Assembly: GCA_016719565.1 (NCBI GenBank)
Contig: JADJYU010000008.1
Coordinates: forward strand, 186,001-250,000
Direction: 5' to 3'
Length of the DNA stretch: 64,000 bases
Origin: Ignavibacteria bacterium
GTDB taxonomy: Bacteria > Bacteroidota > Ignavibacteria > Tepidaquicellales > Tepidaquicellaceae
Shown here: positions 53,513 through 62,971 of the stretch, one piece after another
Position numbering within the stretch: the stretch's first letter is position 1
Layout: every line of letters starts with the position of its first letter
Position numbers and translations under genes: made by a program
The notes under the pieces: generated by a model
Databases searched by the model: none
What the model saw: only the letters and a program-made list of their open reading frames with translations
What the model was told of the DNA's origin: nothing

Positions 53513-56404
53513 ATGACATTTGAAATGAATACTCCCACAGGAACAGTAACTTTCCTTTTCACTGACATCGAAGGCAGCACAAAGCTGTCTCAGGAATTTC
53601 CTGATACCATTCAGTCTGTTTTAGAAAAACATAATAATATTTTAAACTCCGCCGTCGAAACGAATAACGGATTTGTATTCAAGATAATTGGCGACGCATT
53701 CTGCTGCGCATTTGATAAAGCTGAAGATGCAGTAAAAGCCGCTGTCGAAGCGCAGACAGCTCTCGGTTCTGAGAACTGGGAAGGAGCGGATATAAAAGTG
53801 AGAATGGGAATTCATTCCGGCGCAGCAGAATGGACCGATAATAATTATTCCGGTTACGTTACGCTTGCCCGAGCGCAGAGAGTGATGTCAACAGCTTACG
53901 GCGGACAGATCATCGCATCCAATAATACTTTTAAATTATTAAGTGAAAATACTACTGATGATCCCGCATACGATTTTTCATTTCGTGATCTCGGTGAAAG
54001 AAGACTGAAAGATCTCATTCAGCCTATCCGTCTTTTTCAGATATTAAATGACGGGCTGCGTATAGAATTTCCGCCGGTCAAAACGATCGACGCAAGACCG
54101 AATAATATTCCCATTCAGCTTACGAGTTTTATCGGAAGGGAAAAAGAAATGAAGGAGATTAAAGATCTTCTTGCAGGGACAAGACTTCTGACGCTGTTGG
54201 GACCGGGAGGTACGGGAAAGACGCGGCTTTCGCTTCAGACCGGCGCTGATCTTATTGATAATTTTGAGAACGGAGTATGGTTCGTCGAGATAGCATCGCT
54301 TCAGGATCCGCAGCTCCTTCCGCAGACTATTGCGCAGACACTCGGTCTGAAAGAGCAGCCCGGAAAGAAAACCGAAGATGCAATTGCAGACTTTTTAAAG
54401 GACAAGAAAATTCTTATAATAATTGATAACTGTGAACATCTGATCGGCGCATCGGCTAACATTGCATTGATGATGCTCCGTAAATCCCCGGGACTAAAAA
54501 TAATCGCCACCAGCAGGGAAGCTCTGCATTGTGATGGCGAGCAGACTTATAAAGTTCAGTCTCTTTCCCATCATAAGCCCGGCGGCAGTATCACGCCCGA
54601 GATCCTTTCGCAGTTCGAAGCGGTGAGATTATTCATTGAAAGAGCGACGGCGGTCAATCCTTCATTCCGCGTAAATAATGAAAACGCTCCCGCTCTGGCG
54701 CAGATATGTTTTCAGCTTGACGGGATTCCTCTTGCGATAGAACTTGCCGCTGTAAGAATCAAAGTCCTTTCGCTTAACAGCATCTGCGAAAGACTGGATG
54801 ACAGATTTAAGCTTCTCACCGGCGGTAACAGGACTTCACTGCCGAGACAGCAGACGCTGAAAGCCCTTATAGACTGGAGCTATGATCTGCTGTCGGAAAA
54901 GGAAAAACTTTTGCTGCAGAGACTTTCGGTTTTTAACGGCGGATGGACAATGGATGCCTCGGAGAAAATTTGTTCGGATGAAATAATTGACGAATATGAA
55001 ATTCTTGATCTGCTTTCCAATCTTGCGGATAAGTCCCTGATAAAAATTATTGAATCTGAAAACAATATCCGCTACACAATGCTCGAGACAATAAAAAAGT
55101 ACAGCATTGATAAGCTGTCAGAGTCAGATTCAATCAATGAAATTCATAAAAAGTATTTCGATTATTTCTGCGGCATCGCTGAAGAATCAGAATCAAAATT
55201 AACCGGCTCTGCCCAAAGGGAATGGATAAGTCTAATGGCTGATGATATTGAAAATTTCAGAGCATGTCTGAGATGGGCCTTGGAAAATTATCCGGAAGGT
55301 TCGCTTAAGCTGACGGTTCAACTCGGAAAATTCTGGGAGCTGCGCAGTCATTTCACTGAAGCGCTTGAGTTTCTTAGGAAAAGTCTTGAGCATTCGGGAT
55401 CCGCTGATGTATTATGGAAAGCAAAAGCTGTATACTGGACAGGATTTTTTTTAATTCATCAGGGGAAGTATGAAGAATCAAAAAAGAATCTGAACCGGAG
55501 TCTGGAAATGTTCAGGGAAATAAATTATAAGGACGGTGAAGCCGTATCTCTGATCTCACTCGGAACGATAGGCGTGTTCCAGGGAGACTACGAAAATCTT
55601 TTCTCTTACTCCGAAGAAAGTCTGTCCATCTCGCGTGAGATTAATAACGGATCTTACATTGCAAGAAATCTTCAGAATATTGCGCTGGGCTTAATGCAGC
55701 AGGGAGATCATGATGCAGCGCGGAAAAAACTTGAAGAAGGTATTACATTGTATCGTGAACTCGGCGATCCGATTCAGCTTGCAAAGATAATCGGAAACAT
55801 AGGCGCGCTGGAATATCTTCAGACCAATTATGACAAAGCAAGGGAAGCTCTGAATGAGAGTCTGCAGCTAAGATATGAACTTGGAGACAGGCAGGGAATT
55901 TCGATTGCGCTGAATAATTTAGGTTCTATAGCTTATATGCTTAAGGAATTTGATGAAGCGGAAAGACTTCTCGAAGAAAGTCTTGTAATTATCAGGGACC
56001 TCGGTGACAAAAGAGTTTATGTAACCGCTGTAAGTACGCTCGGCAGTATTGCAAATGATAAGGGAGATCTTGGGAAAGCAAAGAAAATGTTCATTGAGTC
56101 AATAACCGTATCAAATGAGATCGGCGATAAATATTCTCTCTCAAAAGGTTTTGAAGGATTTGCAGATATTTATTTAATGCAGAAAAACTACAAAGCTTCC
56201 TGTATTCTCGCTGCTAAATATATTTCCTTATTGGAATCTTCTAAGAAGAATATTATAGAAGGTGAAATTGTCAGGATAGAAAATATCAAATCCGCTCTGC
56301 GTTCAAATCTGTCTGAAACTGATTATGAAACATACTGGAAAAAAGGAGAATCAATGACTGCGGAAGAAGCGCTGAAATTTATAGATGAAGTTGGGAAGGA
56401 GTGA
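53513..56404 (+). CDS. Class III cyclase - STAND ATPase - TPR signalling protein
   Basis: 963 residues, no signal or membrane segment. Residues about 8-180 are a class III adenylyl/guanylyl cyclase domain: TFLFTDIEGSTKLSQ and KIIGDAFCCAF hold the two metal-binding Asp, RMGIHSG follows. About 205-480 is an NB-ARC/STAND-type ATPase: SFIGREKEMKEI, Walker A GPGGTGKTRL, Walker B KKILIIIDNCEHL, ATSREAL sensor, PLAIELAAVRIK. About 560-940 is a chain of TPR units (AREALNESLQLRYELGDRQG and similar). The family is widespread, usually as a putative nucleotide-signalling regulator switched by ligand binding to the TPR region. Ligand and product nucleotide are unknown here. Alone on the plus strand after a repeat-rich spacer. 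Confidence 0.9.
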   Translation: MTFEMNTPTGTVTFLFTDIEGSTKLSQEFPDTIQSVLEKHNNILNSAVETNNGFVFKIIGDAFCCAFDKAEDAVKAAVEAQTALGSENWEGADIKVRMGIHSGAAEWTDNNYSGYVTLARAQRVMSTAYGGQIIASNNTFKLLSENTTDDPAYDFSFRDLGERRLKDLIQPIRLFQILNDGLRIEFPPVKTIDARPNNIPIQLTSFIGREKEMKEIKDLLAGTRLLTLLGPGGTGKTRLSLQTGADLIDNFENGVWFVEIASLQDPQLLPQTIAQTLGLKEQPGKKTEDAIADFLKDKKILIIIDNCEHLIGASANIALMMLRKSPGLKIIATSREALHCDGEQTYKVQSLSHHKPGGSITPEILSQFEAVRLFIERATAVNPSFRVNNENAPALAQICFQLDGIPLAIELAAVRIKVLSLNSICERLDDRFKLLTGGNRTSLPRQQTLKALIDWSYDLLSEKEKLLLQRLSVFNGGWTMDASEKICSDEIIDEYEILDLLSNLADKSLIKIIESENNIRYTMLETIKKYSIDKLSESDSINEIHKKYFDYFCGIAEESESKLTGSAQREWISLMADDIENFRACLRWALENYPEGSLKLTVQLGKFWELRSHFTEALEFLRKSLEHSGSADVLWKAKAVYWTGFFLIHQGKYEESKKNLNRSLEMFREINYKDGEAVSLISLGTIGVFQGDYENLFSYSEESLSISREINNGSYIARNLQNIALGLMQQGDHDAARKKLEEGITLYRELGDPIQLAKIIGNIGALEYLQTNYDKAREALNESLQLRYELGDRQGISIALNNLGSIAYMLKEFDEAERLLEESLVIIRDLGDKRVYVTAVSTLGSIANDKGDLGKAKKMFIESITVSNEIGDKYSLSKGFEGFADIYLMQKNYKASCILAAKYISLLESSKKNIIEGEIVRIENIKSALRSNLSETDYETYWKKGESMTAEEALKFIDEVGKE

Positions 56405-56480
56405 AGGTTTTGGTCATACATGTAGACTTAATGAGATGTTAATCTGACGCAGGTAAAGGTAGAAAGCAAAGATTGAAAAA

Positions 56481-58568
56481 TCACTTAGCTATAATCATTC
56501 TCTTTACATCAACAAATACATTTGATTCTAATTTATAAAAATAAATACCACTAGGGAATCTTTGCCCGTCAAATTCAACCTCATAATTTCCCGGTACTGC
56601 CATTTCATTCACGAGAACCTTTATTTCTTTACCAAGAACATCATAAACTGAGAGTTTTACATTTTGTTGTTTAATATTAGGGGGAATGCTATATCCTATT
56701 TTTGTCCGCGGATTGAATGGATTGGGATAATTCTGTTTGAGAATATAGTAATTAGGTAAAACAGAAGAATTATTTTGTTCAGCAGAAACCATTTCCCCCA
56801 GTCTTCGTTTCCATACGCTTCCGCGGTGAGTCCCGGCATATAAGTATTCTCCTTTAATATTAAAACATAATACATAATTGTTTATTAAACCTGAATCAAT
56901 TTTAATCCATTCTGAACTGCCAATAGCTGAAAGATAGACACCGTTATTCGTTCCCGCAAATAAATATTTGCCACTCGTAGCCAAGGAAAGTACACTGTGG
57001 CCGTTAAGACCTGAGTAGATCCAGTTTTCACCATTATTGGAAGAACTAAACACCCCTATGTTTTCACCTCCCGCAAAGATACTTGAATCATTAGATGCGA
57101 AAGAAAGTATGGCTTTGTTTGTTAGGGATGTTTGAGACCAGTTTAATCCGCTGTTGGTTGAACGGTATATTCCGGCATAGTATTGTCCCCCCGCAAAGAA
57201 ATTCGTCCCGCGAATGCAGAAAGCATTAACAATTAAACCTACAAAGACTGGTGTCCAACTTATACCATTGTTACTGGAAAGATATATTCCGCTTTGATAT
57301 TGTCCTATTCCTCCCGAAGCCAAAACAATATTACCACTGGAAGTGAGCGCACGAACAAAGCTATTATGGTTTGTTTCTGTCCAGCTTATTCCTTTATTAG
57401 TAGAAATACTTACTCCTGCTGCAGTTCCGGCAATAAGATTTGTTCCACTTATAGTAAGTGCATTCACTTCTGTGTTGTTTAAATTTGAAGAAATTGAATT
57501 CCATTCTGCACCGTAGTTTGTGGAAATAAAAACACCACCATTAAGTAATGTTCCTGCAAATAGATTTTTATCATCATCGGATATAAGTGCGGAAACATTT
57601 GAGCCCTTTATCCCATTGCTAACATTGGACCAACTACTTCCGCTGTTAGTTGAAAGGTAGACTCCGCCTTGAATAGTACCGGCATAGAGATTACTTCCCT
57701 TGTAAATTAGTGCCCTGACATATTTATTGATTAAACCTGAACTGGCATCAGTCCAATTTATTCCGTTATTTGTTGAAAGAAAAATTCCATAGCCATTAGT
57801 CCCGGCAAAGAGTTTTTGCTCACTGGAAGTTAGGGAAAGAATATCATTGTTGGATAAACTTGTTTGAATCCAGCTAGTTCCGCTATTGCTTGAAAAGTAT
57901 ACTCCACCCCAATATGTTCCTGCAAAGAGATTTGTCCCACTTACGGCAAGACACCTTATATAAGTGTTGTTAAGACCAGAATTAACAGCATTCCAGCTAA
58001 CCCCATTGTTAGTGGAAAGATATATCCCTCCGTAACTAGGTAAGCCGGCGAAAAGATTCGATCCCATAATAGCCAATGACGAAACTGCTTTATTTGTAGA
58101 ACCTATAGGGTATGCTTTCCAATTAGTTCCGTTATTCGTGGAAAGAAACACACCGCCACCGTCAGTCCCGGCAAAGAGATTGTTCCCGCTTACTGCAAGT
58201 GCATATACGTTGTGATATGTTGTTACGAGACCTGAATTGACTCCTGTCCAGTTTTGTCCGTTGTTTGTGGACAGAAAAACTCCATCGTCATAAGTTGCGG
58301 CAAATATATTTGATTTTATAACTGCAAGTGAAGTGATATAATAATTCGGTATTCCGGAGTTGACTCCTGTCCAGGTTGTTCCATTGTTTGTGGAAAGAAT
58401 GACACCTGCTCCGTCAGTTCCGGCAAAGAGATTTGTACCACTTTCAATAAAACAAGTAATAGTTCCCCCATAAGGACCGTTGGTTTGAGTCCATTGTGCA
58501 CGAATAGTATTTACCAAACTAATAAGTATAACTAGTAATGATAACAATATTCGAAAAATTGTATTCAT
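56481..58568 (-). CDS. T9SS-exported beta-propeller protein (LFAGT repeats)
   Basis: 695 residues. Signal peptide about 1-24 (MNTIFRILLSLLVILISL..IRAQ). About fourteen repeats of roughly 40 residues of the type 'NLFAGTxGGGVFLSTNNGxxWT' form one or two beta-propellers similar to sialidase/Ycf48-like folds. The C-terminal T9SS sorting domain is complete (LKQNYPNPFNPRT, KVLVNEMAVPGNYEVEF, YFYKLESNVF, KRMIIAK). No catalytic residues of sialidases can be assigned. Surface-exposed; binding function likely. Confidence 0.85.
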   Translation of the reverse strand: MNTIFRILLSLLVILISLVNTIRAQWTQTNGPYGGTITCFIESGTNLFAGTDGAGVILSTNNGTTWTGVNSGIPNYYITSLAVIKSNIFAATYDDGVFLSTNNGQNWTGVNSGLVTTYHNVYALAVSGNNLFAGTDGGGVFLSTNNGTNWKAYPIGSTNKAVSSLAIMGSNLFAGLPSYGGIYLSTNNGVSWNAVNSGLNNTYIRCLAVSGTNLFAGTYWGGVYFSSNSGTSWIQTSLSNNDILSLTSSEQKLFAGTNGYGIFLSTNNGINWTDASSGLINKYVRALIYKGSNLYAGTIQGGVYLSTNSGSSWSNVSNGIKGSNVSALISDDDKNLFAGTLLNGGVFISTNYGAEWNSISSNLNNTEVNALTISGTNLIAGTAAGVSISTNKGISWTETNHNSFVRALTSSGNIVLASGGIGQYQSGIYLSSNNGISWTPVFVGLIVNAFCIRGTNFFAGGQYYAGIYRSTNSGLNWSQTSLTNKAILSFASNDSSIFAGGENIGVFSSSNNGENWIYSGLNGHSVLSLATSGKYLFAGTNNGVYLSAIGSSEWIKIDSGLINNYVLCFNIKGEYLYAGTHRGSVWKRRLGEMVSAEQNNSSVLPNYYILKQNYPNPFNPRTKIGYSIPPNIKQQNVKLSVYDVLGKEIKVLVNEMAVPGNYEVEFDGQRFPSGIYFYKLESNVFVDVKRMIIAK

Positions 58569-58998
58569 CTATGATTCTCCTTTAGTTTATAGAAGTACAT
58601 TATCAACTGAAGTAATCAATTTAAAATTAGGATTAATTTCCATAAGACAAAATTCAATAATTTGTATCCGGCAGAGTCACCTCACCTGTATTCTATTGAC
58701 CGTTCGGGTTTCTTTCCCTCGATAGCGGTTTCCTCTAACAGATAATATGAACCGTGCTCTTTGGACAATCCGTGATAATATCATGAAAGATTTTCCTAAT
58801 CTAATTCTCAGGAACACCTTTAGAAGGCGGGGAAAAATAGAGAGTTCCGCAGTTTGAAGCCTGCGGCTACTTTTTTCAATTACGAATTTCAAATACTAAA
58901 TTTTTATTACTTATTACGCCTTTGTTGGTCTTAGTGAGTGCAGCGAGCGTGACCAACAATAAAAACTTACTTTCCGGACTCTGTGTAGCGAAAAATAT
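58569..58998. other. Intergenic region with a hairpin
   Basis: 430 bp, no gene recognised; short open frames have no recognisable similarity. A hairpin TTGTTGGTC...GACCAACAA lies at about 58923-58961 and may end transcription from either side. The remainder shows nothing I can name. Confidence 0.4.
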
Positions 58999-60630
58999 TT
59001 ACTTCACCAAAACCATACTCCGCGTCTGAACAAAGCCGCCCGCCTCAAGCTTATAATAATAAACTCCGCTCGCAAGTCCGCTGCCGTCAAACTCCGCTTC
59101 ATAACTTCCGGCATTTTGTTTTTCATTTACCAGTGTTGAGACTTCGTTTCCTATAACATCATACACTTTTAGTTTAACATCACTTGTCATTCGTAATTCG
59201 TAATTAATAAGTGTTCCTGGATTAAAAGGATTTGGATAATTTTGTCCGAGATGATTTTTGTCCGGGATCTGATTAGAGATCGTGTTTACTCCCACTGTCT
59301 GGGAATATTTTATCGTTACATAATCAAAATCAGTGCTGTCTGAATAGCTCTTGCCGGTTACGATCACGTTGTTGTTTCCGTCTAATCTGACTGCTACAGG
59401 AATATCATCTCCATTTGATATGCCATTAAAACTGACATTCCATAATTCATTTCCCTCACCGGAATATTTTATTGTAACTATATCCGTCAAAGTCCCGGTA
59501 CCGTTGACTGCACCAGTTACATATATATTATTGAAACTGTCTTTAACCATTGAGTATACAAAGTCATTTCCGTTTGCCGTTCCGTTAATTCTTTTTACCC
59601 ATTGCTGATCACCGCTTGAATTATACTTAATTATGGTCATATCACTTTCTGTATCCACTCCTTTACTTCTGCCTGAAACATATACGTTTAAAAAATCATC
59701 AGTGACTACGGAATATCCAAGATCTGAACCGTAGTAAGCGTCATAACGCTTTGACCAGAGAAGAGTACCTGAAGATGAATATTTAACTGTTGCAATATCA
59801 TAATTACTGATTATATCATAGCTTACGCCTGTTATTATTACATTTCCCGAATTATCTACTGCAACAGCATATCCGTAATCAAAACCATCAGAAGTTCCGT
59901 TATAATATCTTGACCACAATTCATTCCCGTTTGAACTATATTTAATTATTGAATAATCATAAGTATTTTGACCACTGTTACTTATATGACCTGCAACATA
60001 AACATTACCTGCGTTATCTGTTGTAAGAGCGTTTGCCTGATCATCAAGGTTTATAGGTCCGTTTTTCTTTTGTACCCATACCCTGCTGCCCAATGAATTG
60101 TATTTTATGGTTGTCTGATCATATGAAGTGCCTGTATTATAAGTGCTGCCTGTAATATAAACAATACCCGAACCATAGGTCGCAATTGATGTTGCAGAAC
60201 TTCCAAATTCACCTGTCCCTCCATAAGACTGAAGCCACATTTGAACTCCCGAAGCGCTGTACTTAATAGTAGCAAAATCTAATTTAGCATTTAACTGTGT
60301 ACTGCCGCCGGTGACATAAACATTACCAGCGCCGTCTAAAGCAATTGCGCCCGGATAATCAGAATTATTACCGGGTCCGTTGTATCTCTGGATCCACTGA
60401 GTCTCTCCGGAATTATTGTATTTAATTGTCAGGAAATCTTCATTAGAATTAACTTTACTTTTTCCTGTCACAAAAATATTTCCTGAAGCGTCAATTGCCA
60501 AACCTGCCGGTTCATCGATACTTCTTAAACCATCATAGAAAACAACCCACTCCTGATTTACCTGCGCCTGCAGGCAGAGATGATTCACATTTAACAAAAA
60601 AATAATTACAAAAATATTTTTAGTTATCAT
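58999..60630 (-). CDS. T9SS-exported SBBP-repeat protein
   Basis: 543 residues. Signal peptide about 1-22. About nine repeats of 'GNVYVTG...YDYxTIKYSSSGxxxW' identify seven-residue-core SBBP (beta-propeller) repeats. T9SS sorting domain at the end (LGQNYPNPFNPGT, VSTLVNEKQNAGSYEAEF, YYYKLEAGGFVQTRSMVLVK). Within the sorting domain NYELRMTSDVKLKVYD contains an ELRMTS stretch encoded by two copies of a 7-mer (59189-59202), the same kind of insert as in the broken gene at 4108. Surface protein of unknown binding role. Confidence 0.85.
   Translation of the reverse strand: MITKNIFVIIFLLNVNHLCLQAQVNQEWVVFYDGLRSIDEPAGLAIDASGNIFVTGKSKVNSNEDFLTIKYNNSGETQWIQRYNGPGNNSDYPGAIALDGAGNVYVTGGSTQLNAKLDFATIKYSASGVQMWLQSYGGTGEFGSSATSIATYGSGIVYITGSTYNTGTSYDQTTIKYNSLGSRVWVQKKNGPINLDDQANALTTDNAGNVYVAGHISNSGQNTYDYSIIKYSSNGNELWSRYYNGTSDGFDYGYAVAVDNSGNVIITGVSYDIISNYDIATVKYSSSGTLLWSKRYDAYYGSDLGYSVVTDDFLNVYVSGRSKGVDTESDMTIIKYNSSGDQQWVKRINGTANGNDFVYSMVKDSFNNIYVTGAVNGTGTLTDIVTIKYSGEGNELWNVSFNGISNGDDIPVAVRLDGNNNVIVTGKSYSDSTDFDYVTIKYSQTVGVNTISNQIPDKNHLGQNYPNPFNPGTLINYELRMTSDVKLKVYDVIGNEVSTLVNEKQNAGSYEAEFDGSGLASGVYYYKLEAGGFVQTRSMVLVK
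59189..59208. repeat. Heptanucleotide repeat inside a coding region
   Basis: ATTCGTA twice followed by ATTAATA; in frame it encodes part of the ELRMTS insert of the sorting domain. Confidence 0.65.
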
Positions 60631-60642
60631 AATTTTTAAAAT

Positions 60643-62874
60643 TTATTTCAGAAGCACCATTTTTTTGGTTTGTGTAAAATCATTTACTGAAAGCTTATAA
60701 AAATAAATGCCGCTTGGAAGATTATAACCGTCGAAGTCAACGCTGTAACTACCGGTTTTTTGGTTTTCATTTACTAATACAGCAACTGTTTTTCCTGTCA
60801 AATCATAAACCTTTAAATTTATAAATCCATTTTCAGCCAACGAATATCTGATAACTGTTGATGGATTAAACGGATTAGGATAATTTTGCTCTAAAATAAA
60901 ACCGGAAGGAATTTCAGACGAAATATTTTCTAAACTGACAGTGCCGCCGTTTGTTGTCTTAAGTATCATTCCTCCGGTTCCAACCATATATCCTGTATTA
61001 TTATCCGTAAAATCTATGTCATATACCGGTCTGTCCGGATTCAAATACACATTCCAGCTTTCACCCTGATCAGTCGATTTCAAAATCTTATTATGAAATC
61101 CAAAAACGTAACCCGTGTTATTATTAATGAAATTAAATTTTAAAATGGGTATGCCGGAGATATCTATATCAACCAATTCCTCATAAACCTGTCGCCAGCT
61201 TAAACCTCCGTCGGACGTCTTGTTAAGATTGTAACTCTCAAGCTTTGTCTGATTCCAACGTTCTGTTGCAATAAATCCGGTATTCTCATTAGTAAAATAT
61301 AATGTATAGTAAATAGGCGTAGTTGAATCAAAATCTATTTTTCTTACGAGATTCCAGTTAACTCCAGTATTTGTGGTTTTATATAAATTATATTCGACAA
61401 AGCCGATTATACTATATCCGATATTATGATCAGGAAACTGAAAGTACCCTACATAATCAGGATGAAATGAGTAAGAGGACCAGGTGATACCGCCGTCAGT
61501 AGTTTTATTCAGATCATGTCCCCCGTAATAAACATTATTAGTTATAAAACCTGTGTTCGCGTCAACGAATTGAAATAATCCTATTGAATCATTAGGTGTA
61601 TTAATTATATTCCAGGTAAGACCTCCGTTTTGTGATTTAAGAAGTTCGAAGCGAATGGATAAAGCATAACCTGTATTAACATTTAAGAAATCAAACCGGA
61701 ACATACGATATGAAGAATTAAAATTTATCCAGTTTATTCCGGCATTGGTTGTCTTGAAAAATGAAGTACCGGTATTATCGAAATTACTCATTATATATCC
61801 GGTATTCTGATCCGGAAAATCAACAGAATTTAAAGTCTCAAAGGTACCCGAAGGTGATCTCACAGTCCAGTAATTTCCATGATCCGTGGATTTAAAAATT
61901 GTCCCGTAAGTCCCAACCAAAAGTCCTGTACCATTATTTTGAAAGAAAACTGATTTAAATGCAAAGCCCGGACTGCTTATAGTGTTATCTATAAACCAGT
62001 TTACGCCGCTGTTCGTGGTCTTTAGAAATGCATTTTCATTTCCGGCTATATAACCGGTTGAAGAATTGGTAAAAAATATATCATTAAATGGCCATGTCCC
62101 GGGAGCAAAAACATTTATCCATGTATTTCCGCCATTTGAAGTGCGCCTGATACTTTTAAATCCGTTACTGCTCCCGCCAACGATGAATCCTGTATTATCA
62201 TTTATAAAACTTATTGAATTAATATATGTACTGAGATTTAAAGCAGTCCAGTTGATGCCTCCGTTTGTAGTTCTTAGTATGATTTCATTACCGCCGATAA
62301 ATCCATTCTGGGAATTGATAAAATACGTGGTGTTTAGTTTTATAGTCGTTCCTGAGTTCAGCTCTGACCAGAAATTACCGCCGTCCGATGTTTTAAATAT
62401 CTTTCCATTGCTGCCGGTTATATATCCTGTGTTTGAATCATAAAAATAAACTGAACTAAGATCTTCATTTGTACCTATAGATAATCTTTCCCAGTCCAGA
62501 CCGGTATTAACTGATTTAATTATAAAGCCGTCTGATCCTACAGCGAAAATATTATTTTCATCATAATAAGCAACTGAATTTATGTCATTAGTGAAATTAG
62601 AGTTATATATGCTCCAGCTTTCACCTGCATCAGTTGACCTTAATATTGTTCCCCAGTATCCTGCTGCTATGCATGTTTGCGAATTAACAAATATTACAGA
62701 ATTCAGTGAATTTCCCTGCGGCTGAGGATTTAGCCAAAACCATCCGTTTTGAGAATAGGAAATTGACTGAAAACAAATGCATAGAATTAATGTAATTGTT
62801 ATTCTTATCATTGAATTAACTTTTATAAGTTTTAACTTGAAACTGACTGTTGATTGGATTCCCGAAGTAAACAC
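60643..62874 (-). CDS. T9SS-exported Ycf48-repeat protein
   Basis: 743 residues by the longest frame. A more likely start is MIRITITLILCICFQSISYSQ at about residue 22 (signal peptide). About fifteen Ycf48-like units ('VYFxNSxTGYxxGxxGxILKTTNGGxxW') fill the mature part, i.e. two beta-propellers. The C-terminal sorting domain is LEQNYPNPFNPST...SGIYFYKLSVNDFTQTKKMVLLK. Its C-terminal 330 residues are closely similar to the next gene upstream (62972-64000), both in protein and DNA, so the two arose by tandem duplication. Exported to the surface; ligand unknown. Confidence 0.85.
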   Translation of the reverse strand: MFTSGIQSTVSFKLKLIKVNSMIRITITLILCICFQSISYSQNGWFWLNPQPQGNSLNSVIFVNSQTCIAAGYWGTILRSTDAGESWSIYNSNFTNDINSVAYYDENNIFAVGSDGFIIKSVNTGLDWERLSIGTNEDLSSVYFYDSNTGYITGSNGKIFKTSDGGNFWSELNSGTTIKLNTTYFINSQNGFIGGNEIILRTTNGGINWTALNLSTYINSISFINDNTGFIVGGSSNGFKSIRRTSNGGNTWINVFAPGTWPFNDIFFTNSSTGYIAGNENAFLKTTNSGVNWFIDNTISSPGFAFKSVFFQNNGTGLLVGTYGTIFKSTDHGNYWTVRSPSGTFETLNSVDFPDQNTGYIMSNFDNTGTSFFKTTNAGINWINFNSSYRMFRFDFLNVNTGYALSIRFELLKSQNGGLTWNIINTPNDSIGLFQFVDANTGFITNNVYYGGHDLNKTTDGGITWSSYSFHPDYVGYFQFPDHNIGYSIIGFVEYNLYKTTNTGVNWNLVRKIDFDSTTPIYYTLYFTNENTGFIATERWNQTKLESYNLNKTSDGGLSWRQVYEELVDIDISGIPILKFNFINNNTGYVFGFHNKILKSTDQGESWNVYLNPDRPVYDIDFTDNNTGYMVGTGGMILKTTNGGTVSLENISSEIPSGFILEQNYPNPFNPSTVIRYSLAENGFINLKVYDLTGKTVAVLVNENQKTGSYSVDFDGYNLPSGIYFYKLSVNDFTQTKKMVLLK

Positions 62875-62971
62875 TGTTATTTGTTTTTTGTAATTTGCAA
62901 TTTAAGTATTGATTGGATTCCTGCCAGGAGCACGCAGGAATGACAGTTTTAATAAACTCGTAACTTGAAAC
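62875..62971. repeat. REP-like palindrome between T9SS paralogues
   Basis: ATTCCTGC (62917-62924) and GCAGGAAT (62934-62941) form a hairpin within GATTGGATTCCTGCCAGGAG CACGCAGGAATGAC. The same unit, split by the IS relic, is at 4405-4833. Dispersed palindromes of this GGATTCCYGCC...GGAATGAC type are common in bacterial genomes. Confidence 0.75.

Noticed and set aside
58677..58892. Minus-strand Arg-rich 71-codon open frame, possibly a transposase relic
   Set aside because: No motif of any transposase family could be recognised and no inverted repeats flank it.
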